From assembly GCF_019320115.1 (NCBI RefSeq), contig NC_089586.1, positions 558,001-622,000 on the forward strand: 64,000 nt of DNA. The letters are read 5' to 3'. Shown here piece after piece: positions 45,301 to 56,399 of this stretch. Numbering within the stretch: the first letter of the stretch is position 1; the number at the start of each line of letters is the position of its first letter. This stretch comes from Miscanthus floridulus (lineage: Eukaryota > Streptophyta > Magnoliopsida > Poales > Poaceae). The position numbers were made by a program, and so were the translations under genes. The notes under the pieces were generated by a model. It was not told the DNA's origin. It searched no databases and was given only the letters and a program-made list of their open reading frames with translations.

Positions 45301-45982
45301 GTACAACTATATAAAAACTGACCTTGAGAGTGTCAACCGGAGTCGAACACCATTCATCGTGTTCCAGGGTCACCGACCGATGTACACCTCAAGCAATGAG
45401 GTCAAGGACACAGCTCACAGGGAGCAGATGATTCAGCATCTGGAACCTCTCTTTGTGAAACACAGCGTGACACTTGCTCTGTGGGGGCATATTCACAGGT
45501 ATGAGAGATTCTGCCCCATGAAGAACTATCAGTGCCTTAACACGTCGTCAAGCTTTGTGTACCCTGGTGCTCCTGCTCATGTTGTGATCGGGATGGCTGG
45601 GCAAGATTACCAGCCAAGCTGGGAACCGAGACCTGACCACCCCAAAGTTCCCATATTCCCTCAGCCACAGAGGTCCATGTACCGCAGCGGTGAGTTCGGG
45701 TACACGAAACTTGTGGCCACAAGGGAGAAGTTGACACTAGCGTACATTGGGAACCATGATGGGCAAGTCCATGATATGGTTGAAATACTCTCGCGGCAAG
45801 TCGATACTGATAGCACACCTGATGAGCATAAGCTGGTTGGTGTGATGCCAAAAAAATTGACATATATGGCAATTGCTGGCTGTGTGATGGTTGCAATGCT
45901 GCTCGGTTTCATGGCTGGCTTCGCTGTTAGAAAGAAGACGGACTCTGTACGCTGGACTCCTGTAAAAGATGAGGAATCCTAA
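42311..45982 (+). CDS. purple acid phosphatase, PAP2/PAP9-type (two exons, 646 aa)
   Basis: Exon 1 is 42311-42997, with donor CAAG|GTATAG. Exon 2 is 44729-45982, with acceptor GGTAG|GTT. The 1731-bp intron is in phase 0. An ATG ten bases upstream (42301) is in another frame, so [19 protein letters not shown], a signal peptide, is the start. An N-terminal fibronectin-like domain (residues about 25-230) precedes the metallophosphatase domain. All five metal-binding blocks are present: GDLG (about 261), GDISY (304), GNHE (337), QGHRP (442) and GHIH (482). A C-terminal transmembrane segment ([20 protein letters not shown]) followed by RKK and an acidic tail matches the PAP2/PAP9 group. Arabidopsis PAP2 of this group is tail-anchored to chloroplast and mitochondrial outer membranes. 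These enzymes hydrolyse phosphate monoesters at a dinuclear metal centre. No breaks were seen. Confidence 0.93.
42998..44728 (+). other. phosphatase intron, no gene inside
   Basis: A 1.7-kb AT-rich intron. The stretch 43755-43925 has repeated TAGAATCATAAAATCGTAGG-like words resembling a common grass repeat remnant. No intact element was delimited. Confidence 0.6.
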
Positions 45983-46129
45983 TTTCTTCAACCTTTACTC
46001 GTTTTTGTTGGTAAGCACTCTTTCTTTTCCACTGTAACTTATCTAGATACCAACTAAATATTTGACCTTTAGACTGATTGTTATTGTTAAGTATGTAACT
46101 TTGATTAAAGTTGTTGTGTGTATCCTTTG

Positions 46130-46301
46130 AAGGGCGGGCCTGGTGCAAGCGGTAGAGTCTTACCGCCTGTGGCCGGAAGGTCCCGGGTTTGAGTCGCGGC
46201 CTCCTCGCATTGCACATGTGAGGGTAAGGCTTGCCACTGACACCCTTCCCCAGACCCCGCACAGAGCGGGAGCTCTCTGTCCTGGGTACGCCCTTTTTTT
46301 T
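46130..46301 (+). mobile_element. tRNA-derived SINE
   Basis: 172 bp flanked by a perfect 19-bp direct repeat TTGTTGTGTGTATCCTTTG (46111-46129 and 46302-46320). Box A-like GGTGCAAGCGGTAGAG and box B-like GGTCCCGGGTTTGAGTC lie in the head. The tail ends in a T-run, as in grass Au/OsSN-like SINEs. It sits about 150 bp after the phosphatase stop codon, probably in or near its 3' UTR. Confidence 0.9.
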
Positions 46302-46320
46302 TTGTTGTGTGTATCCTTTG

Positions 46321-47299
46321 GTGCAGAGGTTGGGGTGCTTTCAAAAAAAATTGTATCAACTCGATTTAATGATGATCAGTAAGCTTCCTTCTTTCGAACT
46401 AAATATTTAGAAAAGGTATATGAAAACTATTTAGAGCTTGCCTTGAACCACATTTTGGCTATGAACTACTGAGGCATGTTAGGAGGAGCTTCGGCTCTAG
46501 CTTCTCCATGTACGATAGCATGGAGCTCTTTTTATCTCTCTTCTTAAAATAACTAGAGGCCCATGAACACTACCGCAGAGAAGATTTTTAGAGACCAGTT
46601 TTTTTTAGAGGCGGACAAACTAACCGCCTCTAACAAATGGTCTCTGTTAATGGCCATTTACAAAGACGGACACTATTTTTGGCTTACCGAATCTGGCTCC
46701 TTCGTGCATAGCTAGGAGTCAGAGCCAGGTGAAATAGGTTCTAAACTTCGTCTTTTTTTGTTTGGAATTGTCACAGTTCCTAATTAACTACATGAAAGAG
46801 CTAGTGATAGTCAATTGTAAACAACCTGAGTGATTGTAGGGTCCAACTTTCAATCAAGCCAAACAACAACACTAGCTCATCAATAATCAAATAGTAATGT
46901 TTTCGAGAGGAAGGAAACTTTGGGTTATATAACTGAAAATTGGTGCCTGAGGTGGCAGACTTTTTTGTGGGGTGACAAGAAGAGAACATTCTGATTTCCC
47001 CATGGAGAGGACTTCGTGAAGGCGCATTCAATGAGTTCAAAGTTTTCGAAATTGGAGGTCTAAGCTAAATACCAAATTTATCAAGAGAGGACTGAGCGCG
47101 AGGAATGAATCTGGAAAGATTATGGAAGCGCAGCAGAACGAGTTTGTTCGATAGCTCCTGTTTAATCAATTTCTTAGATCCATTCAGTAGTTGATTCTTT
47201 CCTCTCTTTTTTCCCCTAACTGTCAGAAGATCGGCATACGCGTCCCGTCTGCTGACTCCGGTGTTCATCCTACAAACTTCGTCAAGAATAGCCTATGAT
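46321..47299. other. intergenic with CACTA-end remnant
   Basis: Near 46574 the sequence CACTACCGCAGAG, with subterminal AGAGGCGGACA and ACCGCCTCTAACAAA repeats, resembles one end of a CACTA transposon; no partner end was found. From 46800 to 47050 a minus-strand 79-codon ORF has no recognised family. The stretch 47050-47299 is the likely 3' region of the GH5 gene. Confidence 0.4.
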
Positions 47300-49311
47300 C
47301 TAGGCGAGCGTGGCCGGCCTGCGCGCGACGCGCCTTGTGCTGGTGACCAGTTTGAACCACTGGCCCTCCGGGTCGCACGTCCCGTCCCCGTGCTGGCACG
47401 CGCACGGGTTCGTCACGATGCTCCTGCCGTCCGTGCCCACGTCCAGGCACAGCATGCCGCCGCCGCCCAGCCCAAGAGCAGCGGCGTCGATGGCAACGTG
47501 CATCGCTGAGTCTGTCGCCAGGTGCCACGTCGACAGGGGGTCGCCGCAGGCGTTGGTGCCGAGACGCGCGGGCTGCCCACGCCCCTCGGCCCGCAGGCAC
47601 GGGAGCCCCGCTGCCGCGGCGTCCCTTAGAACGAGCGTCGACGACGGCGGCGCGTACGCCCACGCGTCCGTCTCGTTGCACGGGCCCAGCTCCAGCGTCG
47701 TCGTCGCCGTGGCCGCGTGCCGCACCGCGCAGAGCCCCGTGAGCGGGTGGAACAGCACGGTGTACGGCAGCGCCTCGCCGTAGCCAGGCCCTGGATGAAC
47801 GCGCCCGCCAGTCAAAACCAACCACGCGTCAGTATGCAGCGATGCACGCACGCCATTGGAATCTGGAGCAGCGATCGACTAACCTTGGAGTGGCCGCTGC
47901 AACGCCTGGATCCTCGGGAGCACGGTCGCGTTGCGGGGCTTGCTCCAGGACCAGTCGAGGACGCCGTACACCTCGTCCATCCCGGCGACGCCCTGCCGCA
48001 GCGCGTAGCTGCCCTGCAGCGCCCAGTACGCCCAGTCCACGTCGTGCTCCGCGGCCACGGCGGCGGCGCACGGGAAGTACCGGTTGTCCTTGCGGTCGCC
48101 GCCGCGGGAGTCGGCGCCGAACTCGCTGAGGAAGAGCGGGAAGCCCCGGGCGAGCAGGAACGCGCCGCGGCGCGCGAAGTCACGCGCGGCGCGGCCGCAC
48201 ACCTCGTTGGCGCCCTCCGCCTCCCACGCGCGCGCGTCCGAGAAGCTGTACCAGTGCACCTCGAACGCCAGCTTGTTCTCCGCCGCGAAGCTGACGCCCA
48301 CCTGCCTCGTGGCCAGGAAGGACAGGTCGTAGTCGTAGCTCAGGCCGCCCATGATCACCAGCGCCCGAGGGTTCGCCGCGTGAACCGCCTCCGCGCCCCT
48401 CTGCATGTACCTGCCCCGGCAGCAGTCCGGTGCAGTTTCAGATTTTTTTTAAAAAAAAAGCAAAATGTACGTACGTGCAAAATCTGCAATCGACTTCGAT
48501 GGTGAACAACCAATTACTTACGTGTACCAATCTTCGGGGTTCTGCCTCGGGCCACGGAGCTCGTTCCGCAGGCTGATGCCGACGACGTTGGGCACGTCGG
48601 CGAAGATGGTGGCCATGCTGCCCAGCCCGTCCACCCACACGTTTGGGTCGAAGTCCCTGTCGCCGAAGAACCCATTGCCGTCGTCGTTGCTGCAGCACCA
48701 CCCCGGCGTGCTCACGTGGTTGTCCAGGATCACCATGACGTTCTTCTCCCCCAGGGCGTTCACCACAGCCTGCATGGCATCGCATACGGCCGGCGGTGGC
48801 CAGAAGCTTGAAGGTTATTAAAACGATCGAACAGCACCAGCTCCTCTCAGGAAGTCAGGAGATGGCTGCGGGCAGAGCTAGCGTGCGTGCGGGCATTTGC
48901 CTTGAGCGAGTCGATGAGTGTGAGGTCGAGGAAGCCGGGGTTGTTGACCTCGACGCCGCCGACCGTCTCCGAGAGGCCGTGGGCCAGGAGGGACTGCCGC
49001 ACGGTGAGCGCCGACAGCGAGGCGTTGGTCGCCAGCGCGATCGGGTACGTGAGGCGGACGCAGTTGAACCCCAAGGAGACGATCATCCCGGAGATGGCGC
49101 CTACGGGCTGCCTGCCGAGCCCCTCGGTCACCACGGGCTCCAGGTGCGACGGCCAGTTCACGCAGGCCAGCTTCACCCGGTGCCCCGCCGGGTCCACGAT
49201 CCACCGCGACGACGTCGACAGCGTGACGGCCGCCGCGGGCTCGCGGTGGCTGGCGAGGACGACGACGAGCAGAAGGCACAGAGCGGCACGGATGGAGGAC
49301 ACCATCCACAT
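47300..49311 (-). CDS. secreted glycoside hydrolase family 5 protein with C-terminal Cys-rich domain (four exons, about 558 aa)
   Basis: Minus-strand exons are 49311-48901, 48769-48522, 48410-47884 and 47790-47300. They give one open frame from MWMVSS to RRPATLA-stop. Residues 1-28 form a signal peptide (ALCLLLVVVLASHREPAAA). The GH5 TIM barrel follows, with GISLRNE (acid/base Glu about 207) and PLFLSEFGAD (nucleophile Glu about 316). The C-terminal part (about 396-558) has spaced Cys residues and GQWFKLV, suggestive of a ricin-B-like beta-trefoil; I am less sure of that. Intron 1 starts AAG|GCAAAT, a GC donor, and ends GCAG. The other introns are GT-AG (CAC|GTAAGT, CAAG|GTTAGT). The likely role is hydrolysis of a cell-wall beta-glycan or glycoside in the apoplast; the substrate cannot be told. 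ATG at 49305 is an alternative start. Confidence 0.88.
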
Positions 49312-49599
49312 GGTGTGCGTGCGGGGGATTCTCTGTTGGCTACGGCGCGCGTCCAGGAGTGTGATGAGCGCGTGTTTATAATGTTTTAATGGCATCGATC
49401 GGTGCAGTGGCGTGCTCCTAATTCGCATCTGTACGCGGTAAAAAATCAAACAAATATTTGGAGAAGTTGGTGATGAGTTGGAGTGGCCAACATAAAAATG
49501 TCGAATCACGACGACCTCGCCGGACTTACCAGCGACAGTTGTTAGCGTGTTAGGGGGCACCATGTTGGCTAACTGCGCGTGTTGATTAGAGCACGAGGT
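49312..49599. other. GH5 promoter region
   Basis: Upstream of the GH5 start. The minus strand has an AT-rich TTATAAACACGC box ending near 49370, about 65 bp before the ATG, a plausible TATA element. No other element was recognised. Confidence 0.4.
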
Positions 49600-49893
49600 A
49601 CCAAGGGGTGTTTGATCAGGAGGTGTCACCGCAGATACTAATAAAAAATTTATAGAATCCATCAGTACTCCACGAGATGAATTAGTTAAGCCTAATTAAT
49701 CCATCGATAGTACATGTTTACTGTAGCACCATATTGTCAAATCATGAGCTAATTAGGTTTAAAAGATTTGTCTCGTAAAATAGTCGTAAACTGTACAATT
49801 AGTATCGTAATTAGTCTATATTTAATACTCCATGTGTCCAAACATCCTATAGGATAGCGACTAAAGTTTATGAGGAGGAACCAAACACCCCCT
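49600..49893. mobile_element. MITE with GGGGTGTTTG ends
   Basis: Left end GGGGTGTTTGATCAGGAGG pairs with reversed right end GGGGGTGTTTGGTTCCTCC. The interior (CTAATTAATCCATCGATAG, GTCTATATTTAATACTCCAT) belongs to a very common grass MITE type. The exact duplication was not resolved. Confidence 0.65.
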
Positions 49894-50223
49894 AAGATGC
49901 CAAAAAATTATGGTCTGGATTCATTAGTGCTAATATTCAACTAGCTAATAGCTAAATGTCTATTAACTGGTAGCTAGTTAATTATTAGTAGGAGATATCT
50001 AGATGAATCTAGAGAAATTTGTAAGAGCATAAACAGTGAATTCCGGCTGGTTTTCTTACCAGCCGAACGGGCTTATTGCTATTCTCTGGCCTCGGCTTCA
50101 CACGGGATAGCTGCCCCTGCCCTGCTGCACGTGGGTGTGTCTGCCAGGAATTTGCTCGCCAATCATGACGGCAATAGGGACCCGGCGACCCGACACCCGA
50201 CACTGCGGGTCTCTAAACGGAGA
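49894..50223. other. intergenic with MITE fragment
   Basis: At about 50029-50078 the stretch GGCTGGTTTTCTTACCAGCC and following CGAACGGGC resembles one end of the hAT-like MITE family seen at 31691. Nothing else was recognised. Confidence 0.4.
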
Positions 50224-50427
50224 AAACCTTCACCCATGCGTCCCTCTCGCTCGCTCCACGGAGCCGAAGCTGGTGCTCGTCGCCCATGGAGTACTGGTCC
50301 ATCCTCGCGCGCGGTGTGGCCGGGCTCGTGCTCGCCGCTGCCCAGCTGCTCGCGGTGGTCTGGGCGCGTCTGGCCCTGTGAGTCGTCGCCGGCGACATCC
50401 CTGTCCGCGGTTGCCCCATGCGTTGCC
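50224..50427 (+). pseudogene. gene fragment beside hAT element (source copy)
   Basis: A 204-bp GC-rich block repeated at 50885-51088 with one substitution (G50307 versus A50968). A plus-strand reading from ATG 50288 gives MEYWSILARGVAGLVLAAAQ and LLAVVWARLAL, a hydrophobic N-terminus. CTGTGAGTC follows, a good splice-donor match, so it looks like a first exon. Family unknown and no downstream exon found. Confidence 0.55.
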
Positions 50428-50495
50428 GCTAGCGGCTCCCCTTGACGCGGGTGCCATTCGTTGTCGCCAGCGCCGTCCTGGTGTCCCGTACGACC

Positions 50496-51365
50496 TAAAG
50501 ATGGCAACAGGCCCCGATACCCCGACACCCAACGGGTATTTGATCCATTAGGGGACGGGGATGTGATCACATCTTTATCCGTGGGCATCTAAATGGACAA
50601 GAATCCGTCATCGACGGGTATAGCGGGTACGGGAACGTTCCCTGTTTACACATCCCCGTTACCCGTTGGGGAACCTGACTATTTGAGCTGTCATGCGAGT
50701 ATTAGGCCCAAAGAAGCTCAACATAGGTATTTTGGCCCAAATCTGAACATTCATATATAAATAGTTTGTGTGTTCTATGAACCCTAGTTTAATTTTTCCT
50801 CACCATCTCTACCAGCAGCACAAGCGCTCGTGCCCCTCGCTTCCTCAGTTCGGTCTCTCTGTCACCTTTGCTCGTCCTCCTCGCAAACCTTCACCCATGC
50901 GTCCCTCTCGCTCGCTCCACGGAGCCGAAGCTGGTGCTCGTCGCCCATGGAGTACTGGTCCATCCTCACGCGCGGTGTGGCCGGGCTCGTGCTCGCCGCT
51001 GCCCAGCTGCTCGCGGTGGTCTGGGCGCGTCTGGCCCTGTGAGTCGTCGCCGGCGACATCCCTGTCCGCGGTTGCCCCATGCGTTGCCCAGACCACCGCG
51101 AGCAGCTTTCTCCGAGACTCTGACACTTATACCCGGGTGAAGAAGAAAACGTCTCTGATTGCAAAGCTGGATCCCAAGTGTCCTTGTTTATCGGGTATGC
51201 AGTACCCGTCGGGTATCTGTTACCCGACCGATGCCCGACGGGTACGGGGATGAGCAAGAATCTATACGAGACAGTTAACGGGGACGGGGACGGGATGAAT
51301 TCTCCGTAGCGGGGAAGAGAACGTTCCGGCGATACCCGACGGATATATCCCCGTTGCCATCCTTA
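50496..51365. mobile_element. non-autonomous hAT element carrying a copy of its flank
   Basis: 870 bp with ends TAAAGATGGCAAC and (reversed) TAAGGATGGCAAC. It is flanked by a perfect 8-bp duplication GTACGACC (50488-50495 and 51366-51373). Subterminal regions are rich in CGGGTA/TACCCG repeats. The interior 50885-51088 duplicates 50224-50427, which lies outside the element 61 bp from its target duplication. A 19-bp inverted piece follows (51088-51106). Confidence 0.88.
50885..51088 (+). repeat. captured copy of 50224-50427
   Basis: 204 bp, 203 identical. The right boundary runs straight into CCAGACCACCGCGAGCAGC (51088-51106), which is the reverse complement of 51006-51024 within the same copy. 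Confidence 0.93.
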
Positions 51366-51373
51366 GTACGACC

Positions 51374-51492
51374 GCGTGAAACAGGGGACGAGAGGAAAGT
51401 TGAGACTGCACAGGTGAGAGGCCGAAGGTGGTCACCCACTCGCTTCGTCGGGCCCGCTCGCTCTGTTGGGCCAGTATGTGAAAAAACGATTC
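51374..51492. other. short unique spacer
   Basis: No feature recognised between the hAT element and the fold-back element. Confidence 0.5.
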
Positions 51493-52441
51493 TCTACGTT
51501 ACCTCCCTTAATTTTCGTGAAATTCCGCTTTTCCTTCCTGTACTTTAAAACCAGACAAAACACCTCCCTTAACTTTTAAAATCGTTCATCTTACCTCCCT
51601 GACCCCGTTATAAGCAGTTTTGACGGTTTTGTCTTTTTCTTTTTTATTTATTTTAGCTAAATCTTTAAAAAATTATAATAAATCATAGAAAATTTATAAA
51701 ATGGAAAATCTAATTTTGTTGGACTCCACATAAGTAGATCTACACAGTAAACATATAATATGGTATGCTTTAGTATAAAGTTTTTGTTGTGGCTTTAGAT
51801 CTATGTTTTCTGTAATTAATTAAAATAATTCATAGCTGCAGTTTATATGGTGCAATTGTGATGAAATTTTTATGGTAGGCTAATTATTGTATGATTGAAC
51901 TGTAGTAAAAATTTCATACTCATTAGATCATGTATAGCTTAGTTATAGATTTATTTATATTTAACAAGCATAAACCAAAATAAAATCTATAACTAAGTTA
52001 TACACGATCCAATGAGTATAAAATTTTTAATACAGTTTAAGCATACAATAATTAGCCCATCATAAACATTTCACCATAATTGAACCATCAAAACTACAGC
52101 TATGAATTATTCCATTTAATTACAGAAAGCATAGATCTAAAGCTACAATAAAAACTTTATATTAAAGCATACCATATTATATGTTCATTGTGTAGATCTA
52201 CTCATGTAGAGTCCAACAAAATTGAACTTTCTATTTTATGATTTTTTATGATTTACTATGATTTTCCAAAGATTTAGTCAAAATAAATAAAAAGAAAAAG
52301 ATAAAACCGTCTTCAAAATCGCTTATAGCCGGACGAGGGAGGTAAGATGAACGGTTTTAAAAGTTGAGGGATGTGTTTTGTCTGGTTTAGAGTTCAGGTA
52401 GGAAAAGCATATTTTTGCGAAAATTGAGAGAGGTAATGCGG
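51493..52441. mobile_element. fold-back element with arms of about 460 bp
   Basis: The left arm (about 51493-51953) and right arm (about 51981-52441) are inverted copies of each other around a loop of about 27 bp (TTTATATTTAACAAGCATAA region). Matches span the whole arms: TTACCTCCCTTAATTTTCG outermost, GTAGATCTAC in the middle, TTAGTTATAGATTTA at the loop. No ORF. The target duplication was not resolved. A transcript would form a long hairpin. Confidence 0.85.
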
Positions 52442-52786
52442 ACTTTTTTCTTCTTTTTTCTGTTTAGCGGAGCCATGAGAGAGAGAGAGAGTGCATTTTG
52501 GCTCATGAGAGCTAGGCTCGCGAGTGGGCCAAGTAAACCAAATACGTGAGTTGCAGCCCGGGAGCGTAGCCGGACCGTCAGGCCACATTATCAAACACGC
52601 CCTTAGGTGTTTAAGCCAATCCCACACCCCATCTATCCATTTTCCTATTGGTGTTAGGATTATGGATTTATGTAATGTCTTATCCATTGTCTACTGCTAC
52701 TTAAGTACTACTTGAGGTAAGGATTATGGATTTATGGTATTGCACGACTGGTGTCTGGTCGTTGCTAAAATTTCATCTAAACTTTG
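52442..52786. other. intergenic, no gene
   Basis: A GA microsatellite-like stretch (GAGAGAGAGAGAG near 52480) and a direct repeat of TAGGATTATGGATTTATG / AAGGATTATGGATTTATG (52656, 52718). Otherwise unassigned. Confidence 0.5.
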
Positions 52787-54116
52787 TGTCGGGTTTATAA
52801 ACCCGAGGTCCCTCGTGGACCGGCTTCCCAACAAAGACTCGGTCCAAGCAGACAACGCGCAACTCATGGGTCGGCCCAAGTACCAAAACGATAGGCCAGA
52901 GGGACAATCTAATCTCCAATAGGAAGGCCTAGCCAAGGAGGAATGGCACCCGCTTCTGACTACGGCCCACCTCTCTGACCAGAGCACTCGCTTCGGTCTC
53001 TAGCCCGCCTCTAGACGGCCTCTCCAACCGGAAGGCCTGGCCAGACACCGCTTCTGACTCAGTCCTGCCTCTTTGACCAGAGCGCTCGCTTTGGTCTGCA
53101 GCCCGCCTTCGGATGACCTCTCTGACCGGAAGGCCTGGCCAGACACCGCTTCTAACTCTGACCCACGTCTCTAACTGGGGATGCGCTGACTCATTGCTCT
53201 TCTCCGACTAGCGCGATCAGAGCCGACTGGGACCAATCGACCTAGGATGTCCGCTCGGTAAGGACTAGAAAATGAACGAAGAAAGTAAGGCAGGATGCAC
53301 AAGTCAAACCAAAATACTGGGGACCGTGCCCTGTACACCTATAGAAACAGTACTCTGTGACCTCCCTGACACGACAGAATCCAAGCAGTATTGTAGGCGC
53401 CGACATTTTCCTCTATAGTATTACGGGCGCCATTAACTCCCAAACGGTAAGGCTCCCCCCATATGCCTCTGGGCATCGACAGTGTTGTGGGCGCTGGCAT
53501 TTACCGTACCAGGCGAACATGGTAAAACCCCTTGCGTGCCTTTAGGTATCAACAGCGTGGTAGGCGTCGACGTTTGTCATACCCGAAGAAGACAACACAA
53601 CCTCCCACGTGCATCTGACATTCAACAGTATTGTGGACGCCTACCATCATCATGTACCCGCCGGCGTGGGCAACAAGGCTTAGTAGCATACAATCTCTCT
53701 CCCTCTCACTTGTAAGGCCATCCCCTTTATCTATAAAAGGGGATGCGCTCTCCTAATCGGGAGATTCATTAGAACGATCAAGTTCACTAGTACACAACAA
53801 TAGAACCATCAGGTTCAAACCACGAGCACACGCTCGAACACTTAGCACATAGCGGAGCTCCTGTCGCTCTTGATCCCTCTAACCAGAGTTCGACCGGGCC
53901 ACTTGTACCCCCATCTTTTTCTTTCTCGTTTATAACCCCACTATAAACTTTAAGCACCTAGGCTCAGGGATAAAGTCACCGATCGACTCAAACTGGAAGT
54001 AGGGCACATTGCCTAAACCAGTATAAACCCTATGTCATTGAGTGCTAGGCTACCTCCGATCACAACATACGATAAAACTACAAATATTTATGTGTTGCTC
54101 ACTTTCTGCACCGACA
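52787..54116 (+). repeat. 5' LTR of Tat-like gypsy element
   Basis: 1330 bp. It contains two tandem 'ccggaaggcctggccagacaccgcttct' regions (about 53030 and 53120) and a TATA-like CTATAAAAGGGG near 53731. Confidence 0.87.
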
Positions 54117-54264
54117 GTTGGCGTCGTCCGTGGGGAAGACATTGTACGTTCAACACTTTTGGTCATCGGATGGCCCACTTTTCCGCCACCTTCGCCATGG
54201 CGGGCTCAAACGATACGACTCGCTTTAGCTCATTGGAGTTTCCCGCACTCCCACCAGTTGGGAT

Positions 54265-55817
54265 GTGGGTTCCACCCATCTCCAAGATGTCCTAGGCCTT
54301 CCTCTTTGGAAGCCTGGACTTTGTCGCCGACTGGCTCGGCGTACTACACCTCTGCAAGGAGGCACTCGTTTCGGCGCCCGTCGAACGGGCACCCTTCATC
54401 GGCTCTGGGATGCACGACGACTTCAACGACGAGGCGTCTGCGCTTCATTCTGAGCAAACTCTCTGCTCAAACCCTACTATGAGTAATGTACATGCTATTA
54501 TTTACTTGTTACTCTCTATCTTTTGTTGATTATCCAAAGGGACCCCGTTGTCCCCGCCATGACCGCCATGCGACCGGTTCCCCTACTGCCTCATGCCCCC
54601 ATGGATGCGTACACTCGAGAGCTCCAAAGGGTGTCGGCGCTGCCCCCTCTCATGTTCGAATTCCTAGGGATGGCGAGCTATGCTCCCACCTATTTCCTCG
54701 ACCTCATGGATGACGATGTTGAGAGTGACAGCTCCAGCATCGGCGACATGGTGCCTAGCCACCATCTGTCCTAGGAGTGCGCTATGGCAGACGCTCTAGG
54801 ACAGCCACCAGTGGTAATAGAGTCCTTGTAGACTCACACCCCTCTAGACCCTCGTGCGGAGACCCCCATGCACACATGGGAGCACGATGAGGAGCTACGA
54901 CAACAGCGGCTGAAGCAGCCGCCAACTGCGCAGCACGCTCGGTGCACCACACTGTGCCCCGTGCGCATAAATCGGCAAGCGACGCCTGGGGTCACGCCCG
55001 TCGGGTCTAGCACAACACCATGGATAGGGGGAACGATCCCCTATAGTTTGCTCGAGCCAATCAGAACATCGCCGCTGCGGTAATGCTTCTGCGCGGTCTT
55101 CCCAAGCCGAATGACCCCCATGAACAGGCAATCTACCAGAATCTTCGGGCACTAGTGGAGACCGCCGCCATTCAATAGGCGAAGAGCTCTGCATCATGAC
55201 ACCGACTCATGGCCTCTCTCCCTACCTAGGGAGTGGGGACGCACCAGACGAGTCACTCCACCCGCTCATTGCTATAGCCACTAAGCATGGCACAGGAGGC
55301 CGCATCTATGCCTTGTCTTGACTTGGTGATCGCTCCACATCGACCGCCTGTACACGATTGGCTTAGGCCAAACTGAGACGCTCGCAGCAGCAACCAGAGT
55401 CCTAGCCCGGATGGCCTGGGACCACGGGCCTTTGTTAGACGCATCCAGAGAGCGTCATTCTCGTAGAGCTCCAACGGAGGCCGAGGCAAAGATAAGGCCA
55501 AGCACTAGGATTAGGATGAGGGCACCTCCATGCAGAGGGGGAAAAAGAACAGAAAAGATTGCCATCGACCGGCCAACTCCGCGTTGGTCGCCATGGCTGA
55601 TCACATGGGCAAGCAGCCCCAGCAGGACCTTCCAAGCCACTTCCATGAGCTCATGGAAAACCTATGCACCAACCATGCCTATCCCATCAAACACCTCTAC
55701 AAGGACTGCAAGCTCCTCAAGCGCCTTCTGCGACAGGCCGGTGGGCCAAAGGAAGAAAAAGGCGAAGAAGCAGCGGCCAAGAAAGGAGGCATAGCGGGCA
55801 AGGATCTAGACGACTGA
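54265..55817 (+). pseudogene. gypsy gag, degenerate
   Basis: Fragments in shifting frames on the plus strand. RVSALPPLMFEFLGMASYAP is near 54640, NIAAAVMLLRGLPKPNDP near 55080 and GKQPQQDLPSHFHELMENLC near 55620. NHAYPIKHLYKDCKLLKRLL near 55690, with GGPKEEKGEEAAAKKGG following, is the typical C-terminal nucleocapsid-like part of Tat/RIRE2-type gag. Many stops are present. Confidence 0.65.
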
Positions 55818-56399
55818 AGGTCGAGGTGATACGATCGGACACCTACCAATCGAAGGACGACAACGACAACGTTCTCACTAGCGCTTGGAACAGCTATGTC
55901 GTTTCTTCCTCTAAAATTGAGTCTTACCATTGTTTACTTAATGTTTGCTCCTATAAAAGTGCCCCGACCCAAACACTTTCGGCTCGGGTCGCTCGGGGGC
56001 TCCATGAGGGTGCACTACTACCTCTCTTTTCATTTACTATCATATGGTAAAACTTCTTCCTACCCAAACAAAAGGGTAGTTCGTTCCTTTAAATTGCCTT
56101 ACGTAGCTTTGCTTTAAAATATTTTGACCGATCGCACCCCACCTCTACCTACGGTTATGAGTAGCTGAGCCTCACGGGCCACGCCCAGGCTCCTAAGGTT
56201 GCAACCTATAGGATGAATGGGCAAGTACAAAAAAGAAAGAATAAAAAATAAAATTATGCTAAGGTAAAACTAAGGAATGAAAGGGACAAGCTTCCCCAAA
56301 CGGAGTGACTCTATTACAAAAAATGAAACCGATTATAGTCATTGAGTACACAAGAACGTTTACACGGGGGCTCCCCCATGAACTTAAACTTTTTACATC

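Noticed and set aside
46130..46301. Possible tRNA gene from box A/box B-like sequences
   Set aside because: No cloverleaf or anticodon arm fits, and the 19-bp duplication and T-rich tail identify a SINE.
47265..48505. Plus-strand and alternate-phase ORFs across the GH5 exons
   Set aside because: Shadows of the minus-strand GH5 gene, whose exons splice into one frame with catalytic motifs.
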